Shown: positions 16,883-24,300 of the stretch, one piece after another
How positions within the stretch are numbered: position 1 is the first letter of the stretch
Layout of the letters: every line of letters begins with the position of its first letter
Assembly (NCBI GenBank): GCA_013205605.1
Contig: JABMMK010000091.1
Coordinates: 1-24,300 of the forward strand
Direction of reading: 5' to 3'
Length of the DNA stretch: 24,300 nt
From: Cytophagales bacterium
GTDB lineage: Bacteria > Bacteroidota > Bacteroidia > Cytophagales > Spirosomataceae
Program-made: the position numbers and the translations under genes
Notes under the pieces: generated by a model
Database searches by the model: none
What the model saw: the letters and a program-made list of their open reading frames with translations, nothing else
What the model was told of the DNA's origin: nothing

Positions 16883-17353
16883 TTAATTAGTTAACCAAGG
16901 TAAAATATGTTCATTTTGTGTTTGATTCATGACAAAGTGGCTTTGGGCATTTCCGATGTTTTTTAAACTGGCCAATTTATGCAGGATAAAATGACGGTAC
17001 TCATCCATGTCGGCGACCACTATTTTTAACAAAAAATCGCTTTGACCAGAAACGCAATAGCACTCTTGCACTTCGAGTAATTCCATCACATCTTTTTCAA
17101 ATTGGTTTAAATATTCCGCCGCATGCTCTTTTAACGAAATATCGCAGAATACGGTCAAGGATTTGCCTAATTTATTGTGATTAATAATAGCCTTATACCC
17201 AGTAATGACCCCATCTTTTTCCATTCGCTTAATCCGCTCATGGATGGGTGTGGCACTCATGCCTAATCGACTCGCCATTTCTTTATTGGACAAAAATGCA
17301 TCCTCATGCAAAAAGGCAAGTATTTGTTTGTCTATTTCATCTAATTTTGCCAT
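16883..17353 (-). CDS. Lrp/AsnC-family transcriptional regulator
   Basis: The 156-residue protein has an N-terminal helix-turn-helix (KLDEIDKQILAFLHED, then NKEMASRLGMSATPIHERIK, residues 2-41). A C-terminal RAM domain (about 65-150) normally binds amino acids and drives oligomerisation. The C-terminal stretch CYCVSGQSDFLLKIVVADMD is typical of the family. It follows gldH by only 3 bases, so it is probably translated from the same transcript. The next gene downstream in the same direction is the efflux adaptor, whose promoter lies directly beyond the lrp stop. A local regulatory role there is possible but not shown. The effector cannot be told from sequence, so no gene symbol is given. Confidence 0.92.
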   Translation of the reverse strand: MAKLDEIDKQILAFLHEDAFLSNKEMASRLGMSATPIHERIKRMEKDGVITGYKAIINHNKLGKSLTVFCDISLKEHAAEYLNQFEKDVMELLEVQECYCVSGQSDFLLKIVVADMDEYRHFILHKLASLKNIGNAQSHFVMNQTQNEHILPWLTN

Positions 17354-17356
17354 CCT

Positions 17357-17875
17357 TTATTTCTTTTTTACTAGCGAGGCACCTACTGAAACAATCCCTT
17401 CTAAGGTATCCATTCTCATATTTTGCTGTAAACGAATTCGGTAGGCACCTGATGTAGGAAACTTTACATTTTTGAAAATGGTATATGAATGACTATACAT
17501 ATCGCCTATTCCTGAGCCTTTGGGCTTCCCAGATTTTGCATCATAAAAAATGGCTTCCGCCTCAGCTTTTTTCAAGCTGGTTCCCGCTTCACTCAAAATT
17601 TCCGAAATGAAATATAAATTATAGAAAGAATACGTATTCGTCTGTCGGATAGCCACCTGCATATCATATAGGTGAGAAGTATCTGTAATTTCAAAGGGAA
17701 TTTCGAATTTGTTTTTTTGTATCCAACCTATTTCGCCCAACGATTGTCTTTCGTTGACAAGCTCATTTTCACTACAACCCAGACACAAAAAGCCCATTAA
17801 TAGGCCTATGATTAATTGAAATCTTATAGGGAAAGGAGTGTGCCTCCATCTAAACTTGAGGAGTTTCAGGCGCAT
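17357..17875 (-). CDS. gldH: Gliding motility lipoprotein GldH
   Basis: GldH is an envelope lipoprotein needed for gliding in Flavobacterium and widespread in the phylum. The chosen start (ATG 17875) gives 172 residues with a basic start, a hydrophobic run (about 21-32) and a lipobox ending in Cys34 (FLCLGC). The mature part matches the family as I know it: LYDMQVAIRQTNTYSFYNLY near the start and LQQNMRMDTLEGIVSVG near the end. The frame is open further upstream to 18124, but that part lies inside ricT and would bury the signal peptide, so I reject it. The start overlaps the end of ricT by 26 bases, and lrp follows after 3. Presence of gldH alone does not prove that the organism glides. Confidence 0.88.
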   Translation of the reverse strand: MRLKLLKFRWRHTPFPIRFQLIIGLLMGFLCLGCSENELVNERQSLGEIGWIQKNKFEIPFEITDTSHLYDMQVAIRQTNTYSFYNLYFISEILSEAGTSLKKAEAEAIFYDAKSGKPKGSGIGDMYSHSYTIFKNVKFPTSGAYRIRLQQNMRMDTLEGIVSVGASLVKKK

Positions 17876-19244
17876 TTCCTGGAGGTCTTGGTTTAAACTT
17901 CTTTTTAAACTTTTTCTTAAAGGGCTTTGGAGTAGCATTGTTTTCCGGGGATTGACTATCGCCAATAGGCCCATTCGGAAGCTTAGTGCCTTCACTGTCA
18001 CCAATTTGCTCAGGTGCCTTTTGATTCGGATTGTTGGGCTTAGGTCTTTGTTGGAAATTTGGCCTTGGTCTATTCGAATCATTATCCCTAAACCGATTTT
18101 CATTCGGGCCTTTTTTAAACCCACCTTTATTTTTTGAACCCCCGTATTTCTTATCCATCCGATCTAAATCAGAGTTTAACTGGGATAAGCTCAGTTTTTC
18201 AACTACCGGTGCATCAGGATTAAGATCTTCGAATGACTCAGGGATAATACCTTTCTTATTTAAATCGATAATCTCTTGAACACGATCACAGGAAACAGGA
18301 ATCCAAATAGCCTCTTCCCCTATAATTCCAAACCACATCATTCTTTTGAAAATATCTGTTTTTTGTAGAACAGCTTCGCCTTTCTTTGTTTTTATTCTAC
18401 CCTCGATCGTTGGTATGCCTTTTAAAGCATCCATATAAGTCTCTAATTCATAATTTAAACAACATTTCAAACGACCACACTGGCCGCTTAATTTTACCGG
18501 GTTTAACGATAAATTTTGATAGCGAGCTGCTGCCGTCGTGACATTTTTAAAGTCGGTCAGCCACGTAGAACAACATAATTCTCTTCCGCAAATCCCAATA
18601 CCCCCTAATCTTCCTGCCTCTTGACGCAACGAAATTTGTTTCATTTCTACCCGAATTTTAAATTCGGTAGCCAATAATTTAATTAATTCCCTGAAATCAA
18701 CTCGGTCCTCCGAAGAATAATAAAATACGGCTTTAGTGCCATCGGACTGAAACTCAACATCAGAAAGTTTCATATTCAATTTCAAATCTTGTATGATTTG
18801 TCGGCCACGGTACATCGTAGGCAAGTCGCGAGCAATTGCCTGCTCATGCTTTTCTGCATCCTTTTCATTGGCAATTCGAACAATATTTTTCAGGGTCTCG
18901 TCGTCTTTGATCGACTTTTTTAGCAACTGGAGTCTGACAAGTTCACCTTGCAAAGAAACTACACCCAAGTGGATACCTGTAGATGATTCGATCATCACTG
19001 GATCTCCTGTATGCAAAATTAGTTCGGTGGAATTTCTAAAGTATTCCTTCCTTCCCCCTTTGAATTTTACTTCTACGATTTGAAAACGTTGAAATTGAGG
19101 CACATCCAAATCGGATAGCCAATCAAAAACATTCATTTTATTGCAGGCACCTGTGCCACAACTGCCATTACTTTGGCAGCCTACAACTTCTCCTTCAACT
19201 TTTTTCGATCCACATGATCCTGTGGAGCACGATTTACATCCCAT
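17850..19244 (-). CDS. ricT: PSP1-domain protein RicT/YaaT family
   Basis: The 464-residue protein contains the PSP1 domain with its paired cysteine motifs, CGRELCCSTWL (219-229) and GQCGRLKCCLNYE (254-266). In Bacillus subtilis, RicT (YaaT) works with YlbF and YmcA, carries iron-sulfur clusters and affects RNA processing. Those partners are not visible here. Two segments are added to the core. The N-terminal 36 residues hold six cysteines (3, 6, 11, 23, 29, 34) in Gly/Ser-rich repeats. The tail from about 365 is disordered-looking, rich in Lys, Asn, Pro and Arg, ending with a basic KKKFKKKFKPRP stretch. The gene follows purD by 22 bases and overlaps gldH, so it appears to be within one transcript. 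Its function in Bacteroidota is unproven. Confidence 0.88.
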   Translation of the reverse strand: MGCKSCSTGSCGSKKVEGEVVGCQSNGSCGTGACNKMNVFDWLSDLDVPQFQRFQIVEVKFKGGRKEYFRNSTELILHTGDPVMIESSTGIHLGVVSLQGELVRLQLLKKSIKDDETLKNIVRIANEKDAEKHEQAIARDLPTMYRGRQIIQDLKLNMKLSDVEFQSDGTKAVFYYSSEDRVDFRELIKLLATEFKIRVEMKQISLRQEAGRLGGIGICGRELCCSTWLTDFKNVTTAAARYQNLSLNPVKLSGQCGRLKCCLNYELETYMDALKGIPTIEGRIKTKKGEAVLQKTDIFKRMMWFGIIGEEAIWIPVSCDRVQEIIDLNKKGIIPESFEDLNPDAPVVEKLSLSQLNSDLDRMDKKYGGSKNKGGFKKGPNENRFRDNDSNRPRPNFQQRPKPNNPNQKAPEQIGDSEGTKLPNGPIGDSQSPENNATPKPFKKKFKKKFKPRPPGNAPETPQV

Positions 19245-19266
19245 ATTTTTATATGTAAATCAGCTT

Positions 19267-20553
19267 TTAATTCTTAAATCTAAGAACATCTAAGCCGATA
19301 TCTCGTCTAAAATTTTTACCCTCATATTTTGCCGTAATTGCCGCCTTTTGCGACTTTTGAATGGCATTTTCTAACGTATTTGAGGTACCTGTAAAGGCCA
19401 TAACTCGACCCCCATTGGTCATTATTTCTCCATTTGTTTCCTTTGTTCCCGCATGGAAAATGTAGGCATCCTCTATTTTTTCTAAATTTGAAATGACATC
19501 CCCTTTCCTATAAGTCTCGGGATATCCTCCAGCGACCACCATGGTCGTAACAGCGTACTGACTTGAAATCTGTAAATTTTGTTCACTCAAAGTACCGTTT
19601 GAGGAAGCAATCAGTAAAGATAGGAAATCAGATTCGATTCTTGGTAATACTACTTCAGTTTCAGGGTCACCCATCCGAGCATTGTACTCGATGACATAGG
19701 GTTCGCCTTCATGATTCATTAGGCCAATAAATATAAATCCTTGGTATTTAATTTTTTCCGCATGAAGTCCGTGCAAGGTAGGGTCTATCACTTTCGTTCT
19801 GACTAATTCCATGAATTTAGCTGTGGCAAATGGAACCGGGGAAACAGCACCCATCCCTCCCGTATTTAAGCCTTCATCATTATCTCCAATACGCTTATAA
19901 TCTTTTGCCTCGGGCAAAACCACATAATTCTCACCATCGGTTAAAACAAAAACAGAAAGTTCGATGCCCCTTAGAAATTCTTCAATCACCACTTTTTCAG
20001 AAGCGGCGCCAAATTTCGATTCCAATAGCATTTCTTCCAGAGTCTCTTTAGCCTCCTGTAGGCTTTGTGCGATAATGACCCCTTTTCCCGCAGCTAATCC
20101 ATCTGCCTTTAAAACAATAGGTAAACTTTGCTCTTCTAAATAGAGCAAACCGTCTTGAATAGTTTCTTTTGTGAATGTTTTTGAGGCGGCCGTTGGTATG
20201 CCATATCGATGCATAAAATTTTTCGAGAAATCCTTGCTTCCTTCCAACTGAGCACCATCTGAACCCGGTCCCACAATTCCTACGTGTTGTAAGTCGGGTT
20301 GCGATTCAATGAAATTTCTAATGCCCAGAACTAATGGTTCCTCCGGACCTACAATGACCAAGTCAATATGATGTGTACGTATAGCAGCGACAATTCCCTC
20401 AAAATCAGTGACCTCTAAGGCTAAGTTTATGCCCAAATTAGCTGTTCCAGGATTACCGGGGGCAATAAATAAATGACTCAATAAATTACTTTGAGAGATT
20501 TTCCATGCAAATGCATGCTCACGTCCCCCCGATCCCAATATCAATACATTCAT
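19267..20553 (-). CDS. purD: Phosphoribosylamine--glycine ligase PurD
   Basis: PurD (GAR synthetase) performs the second step of purine synthesis, joining glycine to phosphoribosylamine with ATP. The 428-residue length is standard. The N-terminal signature MNVLILGSGGREHAFAWKI is clear. The ATP-grasp domain shows KADGLAAGKGVIIA and, near the metal-binding end, the block EYNARMGDPETEVVLPR. The gene stands between recQ (14-base gap) and ricT (22-base gap) with no other purine gene nearby, so it is probably transcribed from the recQ promoter. I see no purine riboswitch in the gaps, which are far too short. Confidence 0.97.
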   Translation of the reverse strand: MNVLILGSGGREHAFAWKISQSNLLSHLFIAPGNPGTANLGINLALEVTDFEGIVAAIRTHHIDLVIVGPEEPLVLGIRNFIESQPDLQHVGIVGPGSDGAQLEGSKDFSKNFMHRYGIPTAASKTFTKETIQDGLLYLEEQSLPIVLKADGLAAGKGVIIAQSLQEAKETLEEMLLESKFGAASEKVVIEEFLRGIELSVFVLTDGENYVVLPEAKDYKRIGDNDEGLNTGGMGAVSPVPFATAKFMELVRTKVIDPTLHGLHAEKIKYQGFIFIGLMNHEGEPYVIEYNARMGDPETEVVLPRIESDFLSLLIASSNGTLSEQNLQISSQYAVTTMVVAGGYPETYRKGDVISNLEKIEDAYIFHAGTKETNGEIMTNGGRVMAFTGTSNTLENAIQKSQKAAITAKYEGKNFRRDIGLDVLRFKN

Positions 20554-20567
20554 ACTTAATGATAGTT

Positions 20568-22871
20568 CTAATTCGCTAATTCACTTAAAAACTTGATTCT
20601 CATTAATCTGAGTTCTTCCTCATTTACATCCTCAATATTGCAGTTTTCTAATGCTGTCGCAATATTATCAGAATCTGCACTCATGAAATATTCGAAAATC
20701 TCATCCTGCTTATCAGGTTCTATTACTTGATTAATAAAATAATCTAAGTTCAATTTGGTCCCAGAATAACAAATGGTTTCAATTTCTTGGATTAAATCCA
20801 CCATGGAAATTTCCTTTTGCTCGGCAATAATATCTAAATCAATTTTTCGATCTACCTGCTGGATGATATGAATTTTAATCTTTGATTTATTAACGGTCGA
20901 TTTCACGACAACTTCTTTGGCCGTCTCTATTTCATTTTCCTCCACATATCGAATGATGGCGTCAATAAATTGTTTTCCAAATTTCACCACTTTCCCCATC
21001 CCAACGCCATTAATCTGAGCCATTTCTTCCTGTGTCGTAGGATAGGTGGTGGCCATCTCCTCCAAAGAAGGATCTTGAAAAATAACATAAGGAGGCAAAT
21101 TCTTCTCTTTGGCTACCTTTTTTCGAAGATTCTTTAATAACTCAAATAAGGCATCATCATAGGCTTTTGCTCCTAATGCTAAACTTTCTTCCGCATTTTC
21201 TAAATCAATGGCCTCCTTCTCATAATCATGGTCTCTCGAAAACGTCAACGGATGTGAGTCTTTTAAAAATGCATGCCCCTTCTCCGTAATCTTTAAAATG
21301 CCATAATTTTCAATATCCTTTTCCAATAAGCCATAAATCAAAACTTGTTTGATAAACGAAATCCATGGGGATTTGACACTTTCAGGATTAGGTTCTTTGG
21401 CCGATCTTTTACGTAATTGCGGCTTTTTAGGATTTCCATCCTCATCTTCATCGTCCTCATCCTCTTCTTCTACAATTTTATTCCATGAAACTTCTTTGCC
21501 TACGCCAAAAACCGACAGCTTAGCCTGTTCATTACTGGTGATATAAGGGTTGTTTTTACCCTCCAATACATCAGCAATATGCTCTACCTCAAAACTTTCC
21601 CCTGTTTGTTTGATGGCTTCTAAAACCCAACTAACCTCTTGTTCAGCCTTGTAGGTGGGTGTTGGGTGCATGCAATTATCACAGAATCCACAATTATCAG
21701 CCATGTACTCTCCAAAATAACCTAATAGCTGCTTTCTTCTACAAACCCCTAAATTGGCATAATACACCATTTCGGTCAACAATAACTTGGCATTTTCTTT
21801 CTCAGATACCGCCTTGTCCTTATTGAATTTATCTAATTTCAATATATCATCGTAGGTGTAAAACAAAATACAAGTACCCTCAAGTCCATCTCTTCCCGCA
21901 CGACCCGTTTCTTGGTAATATCCCTCAAGTGATTTTGGGGCATCATAATGGATAACAAATCGAACATCTGGCTTGTCAATTCCCATGCCAAATGCAATAG
22001 TAGCTACCATCACCTCCACCTCTTCATTCAAAAAGGCTTCTTGGTTAGTCATACGTACTTGCGGTTCTAAACCCGCATGATAGGGAAGCGCTTTTACGCC
22101 ATTGACTAATAATAAATCCGAAATTTCCTCAACTCTTTTTCTACTCAAACAATAAATAATACCTGCTTTGCCACTATTTGATTTGATGTAACGAATCAAC
22201 TGCTTATCAATATCTTTCTTTGATCGGATTTCGTAATACAGATTTTTACGATTAAAAGAAGATTTAAATACGTGCGCATCTTCTAAATTAAGCGTTTTCT
22301 GAATGTCCTGTTGAACTTTAGGAGTAGCCGTTGCCGTCAACGCTATGATGGGTAATTTGTCATTTATGGACTCTATGATCGTCCGAATCTTTCTGTATTC
22401 AGGCCTAAAGTCGTGCCCCCATTCTGAGATACAATGTGCCTCGTCGATCGCAACAAAAGAGATATTGGCCTGCTTTAAAAAATTTAAATTTTCTTGCTTA
22501 TTTAGCGATTCAGGCGCGATGTACAATAACTTAACTTGGCCATTAATCACCTCGCTTTTCACCCGATTAATTTCAGCACGAGTTAACGAAGAATTTAAAA
22601 ACTGCGCATTGATGCCAAAGGCAACCATTTGGTCCACCTGATTTTTCATCAAGGCAATCAGCGGTGAAATAACGATCGCCGTACCTGGCGAGACAATGGC
22701 AGGCAGTTGATAGCAAAGGGATTTGCCAGCGCCCGTAGGCATTAATACAAAACTATTATTTCCCTTTAATGTATTTTGAATGATAGCTTCCTGCTCCCCT
22801 CGAAACTGACTAAACCCAAAGGTTTTTTTCAGTTCTTTACTCAGTAATTCTTTTGTTATAGTAATCGGCAT
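20568..22871 (-). CDS. recQ: ATP-dependent DNA helicase RecQ
   Basis: RecQ unwinds DNA 3' to 5' in recombination and repair. The 767-residue protein shows Walker A GAGKS (47-51), DEAHCISEWGHDFRPEY (143-159) and QETGRAGRDG (320-329). The zinc-binding cysteines are Cys377, 394, 397 and 400. A winged-helix RQC domain (about 408-540) and an HRDC domain (about 568-645) follow. A further C-terminal helical segment (about 663-767) looks like the HTH_40 type found in Bacteroidota RecQ. The RQC domain is interrupted by an acidic run, EEEDEDDEDEDG (468-479), then a basic linker. The length is longer than Escherichia coli RecQ (about 610) because of the extra C-terminal part and this insert. It heads the run recQ-purD-ricT-gldH-lrp. 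Confidence 0.96.
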   Translation of the reverse strand: MPITITKELLSKELKKTFGFSQFRGEQEAIIQNTLKGNNSFVLMPTGAGKSLCYQLPAIVSPGTAIVISPLIALMKNQVDQMVAFGINAQFLNSSLTRAEINRVKSEVINGQVKLLYIAPESLNKQENLNFLKQANISFVAIDEAHCISEWGHDFRPEYRKIRTIIESINDKLPIIALTATATPKVQQDIQKTLNLEDAHVFKSSFNRKNLYYEIRSKKDIDKQLIRYIKSNSGKAGIIYCLSRKRVEEISDLLLVNGVKALPYHAGLEPQVRMTNQEAFLNEEVEVMVATIAFGMGIDKPDVRFVIHYDAPKSLEGYYQETGRAGRDGLEGTCILFYTYDDILKLDKFNKDKAVSEKENAKLLLTEMVYYANLGVCRRKQLLGYFGEYMADNCGFCDNCMHPTPTYKAEQEVSWVLEAIKQTGESFEVEHIADVLEGKNNPYITSNEQAKLSVFGVGKEVSWNKIVEEEDEDDEDEDGNPKKPQLRKRSAKEPNPESVKSPWISFIKQVLIYGLLEKDIENYGILKITEKGHAFLKDSHPLTFSRDHDYEKEAIDLENAEESLALGAKAYDDALFELLKNLRKKVAKEKNLPPYVIFQDPSLEEMATTYPTTQEEMAQINGVGMGKVVKFGKQFIDAIIRYVEENEIETAKEVVVKSTVNKSKIKIHIIQQVDRKIDLDIIAEQKEISMVDLIQEIETICYSGTKLNLDYFINQVIEPDKQDEIFEYFMSADSDNIATALENCNIEDVNEEELRLMRIKFLSELAN

Positions 22872-23088
22872 ATAGTTTAAGTCGGCTGAATTGTTTTGTC
22901 CTTTTGTTTTTTTAAGATTTATTTTAAACCTTCAAAAAAAACCTTCTAATTTTGAAATTAATCAAAAATATCCAATCCACAGCAAAAAAGATTAGTAATT
23001 AAGGTTGAGTCCAATTTTATCACGAAATGACGCTATCGACGTCCATTTAAAATGGAAAAATCGACTTAAATAGGTGTATTTTTGCCGC
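22872..23088. other. Intergenic gap between recQ and the DUF4293 gene
   Basis: This 217-base AT-rich gap is the longest in the window. It holds the recQ promoter-like element (22963-22970) and an 8-base direct repeat AAACCTTC (22926-22933 and 22939-22946, minus-strand GAAGGTTT). A 15-base near-palindrome TCCATTTAAAATGGA (22042 offset +1000, that is 23042-23056) is also present, possibly a weak terminator for the DUF4293 gene. A plus-strand TATTTTTG at 23077-23084 faces the DUF4293 gene. I see no open reading frame of note and no recognisable RNA gene. Confidence 0.6.
22963..22970 (-). promoter_or_regulatory. Putative -7 promoter element of the recQ-purD-ricT-gldH-lrp run
   Basis: On the minus strand this reads TATTTTTG, a full match to TAnnTTTG, 91 bases before the recQ ATG. 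No TTTG is present at the normal -33 distance. A weaker alternative nearer to the gene is TTTTTTTG at 22933-22940, followed directly by AAGGTTT. Confidence 0.4.
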
Positions 23089-23565
23089 CTAACGCATTCT
23101 GTTTGAGGATTGTACTAGCATTTCATCTTTTCTGATGAGCCGATTGGCTATCATATTGGCCAGTAATGCGACTACCATCGCATAAAATCCGAAGCCATAG
23201 GCTCCTTGGTTTTCCGGTTCAAATACAGGCATCGCTTGTTTGAAAATAATCCAAAATGTATAAGCCATCGAACCGGCTATTAATAATGAATTTACTAGAC
23301 CAAGGGTCATTTGGCGCATTCTGTTTTTAAACGAAAAGAGTATGAGTATCGTCAAAAGGGTCGATGCAATCAGCAATAGAGCAAGGACAATATGGGAATG
23401 TTCATTGACCAAGGCCCCATTTTGAGAAATGGTCCAATGAGTATTAGTCAATTCCGCACTTTGTCCTGAAATACCCGTTTTTGTCCATATAGGCCAACCA
23501 TATCCTACGAAGCTTTGCGCTAATACAACGATGGCTAAAAAAATGGATTGTGGTCTTTGTATCAT
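23089..23565 (-). CDS. DUF4293 family membrane protein
   Basis: This 158-residue protein of unknown function has four hydrophobic segments (about 7-24, 58-78, 88-110 and 120-141), so it is probably an inner-membrane protein. The start MIQRPQSIFLAIV and the end LIRKDEMLVQSSNRMR are characteristic of the DUF4293 family, which is restricted largely to Bacteroidota as far as I know. It lies 27 bases downstream of the carotenoid desaturase gene and has a promoter-like element overlapping the end of that gene. Association with carotenoids is not implied by the family and could be chance. Confidence 0.85.
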   Translation of the reverse strand: MIQRPQSIFLAIVVLAQSFVGYGWPIWTKTGISGQSAELTNTHWTISQNGALVNEHSHIVLALLLIASTLLTILILFSFKNRMRQMTLGLVNSLLIAGSMAYTFWIIFKQAMPVFEPENQGAYGFGFYAMVVALLANMIANRLIRKDEMLVQSSNRMR

Positions 23566-23587
23566 GTTAAATCTTATTTTTAATAGG

Positions 23588-23595
23588 CAAAACTA
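23588..23595 (-). promoter_or_regulatory. Putative -7 promoter element for the DUF4293 gene
   Basis: Minus-strand TAGTTTTG is a full TAnnTTTG match, 22 bases before the DUF4293 ATG, and overlaps the stop codon of the desaturase gene. No -33 TTTG is found at normal spacing, so the gene may equally be served by readthrough. Confidence 0.3.
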
Positions 23596-24300
23596 ATTAT
23601 TTTCTTGAAATTGTTTGGCCGCAATTTTAGCGGATGACAAGCATAATGGGATTCCTCCTCCTGGATGGACACTTCCTCCTACCCAATACAAATTTTTAAT
23701 TGCTGACCTGTAATTGGGATGTCTCAAAAACGCCGCAAATTTATTATTGGACGCATTTCCATACAGTGCGCCACCGGAAGAGGAAGTTCTACTTTCAATC
23801 GACCGTGGGTCTAATATATCTTCGGCCACAATGTAGGGCGCAACATCTATTCCTAAGCATTTTGAAAGTTTTTGAATGACATTAGCCTTTGTTTTTTGAA
23901 CTAAATTATCCCAATCCTGTCCCTCATTAGCGGGAGCATTGATTAAAATGAACCAATTTTCACATCCGACGGGTGCATCCTCAGTCGCAACTTTGCTCGA
24001 TATATGAAGGTAAATTGTAGGGTCATCGATTAACGTTTTTTCCTCAAAAATATGTTTGAATTCCTCCTTATATTGATCTGAAAAGAAAATATTATGAACC
24101 CCTACGGCATCAAACTTTCGATTTACCCCCCAGTAAAAAATAATCCCAGAACTTGAGCGTTCTTGATTCAAAAGCTTTTTTGGGGATTGAATTTGGGGCA
24201 ATAATTTTTTATAGCTTGGCCTAATGTCCATATTACTAGCGATATGATCAAAGGCAAATATACCTTTGGCTGTTTTTATCCCCACGGCTCGCTGGCCCTC
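23593..24300 (-). CDS. Carotenoid desaturase, CrtD/CrtI family (C-terminal part; start beyond right edge)
   Basis: The frame is open to the right edge, giving 235 residues of a FAD-dependent phytoene-desaturase-family enzyme. Evidence is the segment AFDHIASNMDIRPSYKKLLP, which matches the family's substrate-region pattern (normally SNADV...Y..LL), and the C-terminal FAD-binding block WVGGSVHPGGGIPLCLSSAK. The form GGSVHPGGGIPL fits CrtD-type 1-hydroxycarotenoid 3,4-desaturases better than CrtI, where GAGTHPGAGVPG is usual, but this is from memory of the families and should be treated as a lean. A GTG at 24285 is not the real start, since coding sequence continues upstream (EGQRAVGIK). It suggests a pigmented organism, but no other carotenoid gene is in the window. 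Confidence 0.85.
   Translation of the reverse strand, partial: EGQRAVGIKTAKGIFAFDHIASNMDIRPSYKKLLPQIQSPKKLLNQERSSSGIIFYWGVNRKFDAVGVHNIFFSDQYKEEFKHIFEEKTLIDDPTIYLHISSKVATEDAPVGCENWFILINAPANEGQDWDNLVQKTKANVIQKLSKCLGIDVAPYIVAEDILDPRSIESRTSSSGGALYGNASNNKFAAFLRHPNYRSAIKNLYWVGGSVHPGGGIPLCLSSAKIAAKQFQENN

Noticed and set aside
17876..18124. Upstream extension of gldH by 83 codons
   Set aside because: It lies wholly inside ricT in another frame and would bury the lipoprotein signal peptide; ATG 17875 gives a normal lipobox position.
19208..19232. Inverted repeat TCCACA...TGTGGA in the start of ricT
   Set aside because: It arises from repeated Cys/Gly/Ser codons in the cysteine-rich leader and has only six pairs.
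21349..21546. Plus-strand open frame encoding a run of serines
   Set aside because: The serine run is the antisense reading of the acidic codons of recQ; no promoter or domain supports a gene.
23042..23056. Near-palindrome TCCATTTAAAATGGA as a terminator for the DUF4293 gene
   Set aside because: The stem is short with almost no loop, and no T-run follows on the minus strand; mentioned only as a weak possibility in the gap entry.
1..24300. CRISPR arrays, tRNA or rRNA genes, insertion sequences, phage or defence genes
   Set aside because: I read both strands and saw no regularly spaced repeats, no tRNA-like fold, no transposase or integrase motifs and no nuclease-defence gene set.

Overview
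The window looks like ordinary chromosome of a member of the Bacteroidota, probably a pigmented member of the Cytophagales. This is an inference from gene content: the Bacteroidota form of LptD, a GldH gliding-motility lipoprotein, RicT with a Cys-rich start, a DUF4293 membrane protein and a CrtD/CrtI-type carotenoid desaturase. It is also supported by repeated Bacteroidota-type -7 promoter elements (TAnnTTTG) in the gaps. The DNA is AT-rich, coding is dense, and no gene-free stretch exceeds 300 bases (the longest, 22872-23088, is 217 bases). I see no tRNA, rRNA, CRISPR array, insertion sequence or phage gene.

Left part (1-8292). An lptD gene that runs off the left edge is read leftward. Diverging from it is a rightward cluster: N-acetylmuramoyl-L-alanine amidase, an MCE/MlaD-type lipid-transport protein and the ribosomal protein L11 methyltransferase PrmA, with gaps of 6 and 10 bases. 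The first three genes all serve the outer membrane or cell wall. A SNF2-type helicase gene follows with its own promoter-like element.

Middle (8293-10489). A long palindrome lies between the convergent SNF2 and mntR genes. mntR (DtxR family) and mntH (NRAMP manganese transporter) diverge from a perfect 34-base palindrome that abuts the mntH promoter. The layout suggests that the metal-loaded regulator represses the importer.

Right part (10486-23565, all leftward). recQ, purD, ricT, gldH and an lrp/asnC regulator form a tight run. After an 84-base gap containing a promoter-like pair comes a second tight run: RND membrane fusion protein, family 9 glycosyltransferase, RND pump and ribD. ribD overlaps the pump gene by 14 bases and meets mntH tail to tail with a 4-base overlap. 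No TolC-type outer-membrane channel gene is present in this run.

Right edge (23089-24300). A DUF4293 gene lies just downstream of the C-terminal part of a carotenoid desaturase that runs off the window.

I did not find a convincing new multi-gene system. The most notable points are the mntR/mntH control region, which also corrects the mntH start; the glycosyltransferase inside an efflux operon; the long palindrome at 8301-8352; and unusual segments in RicT and RecQ.
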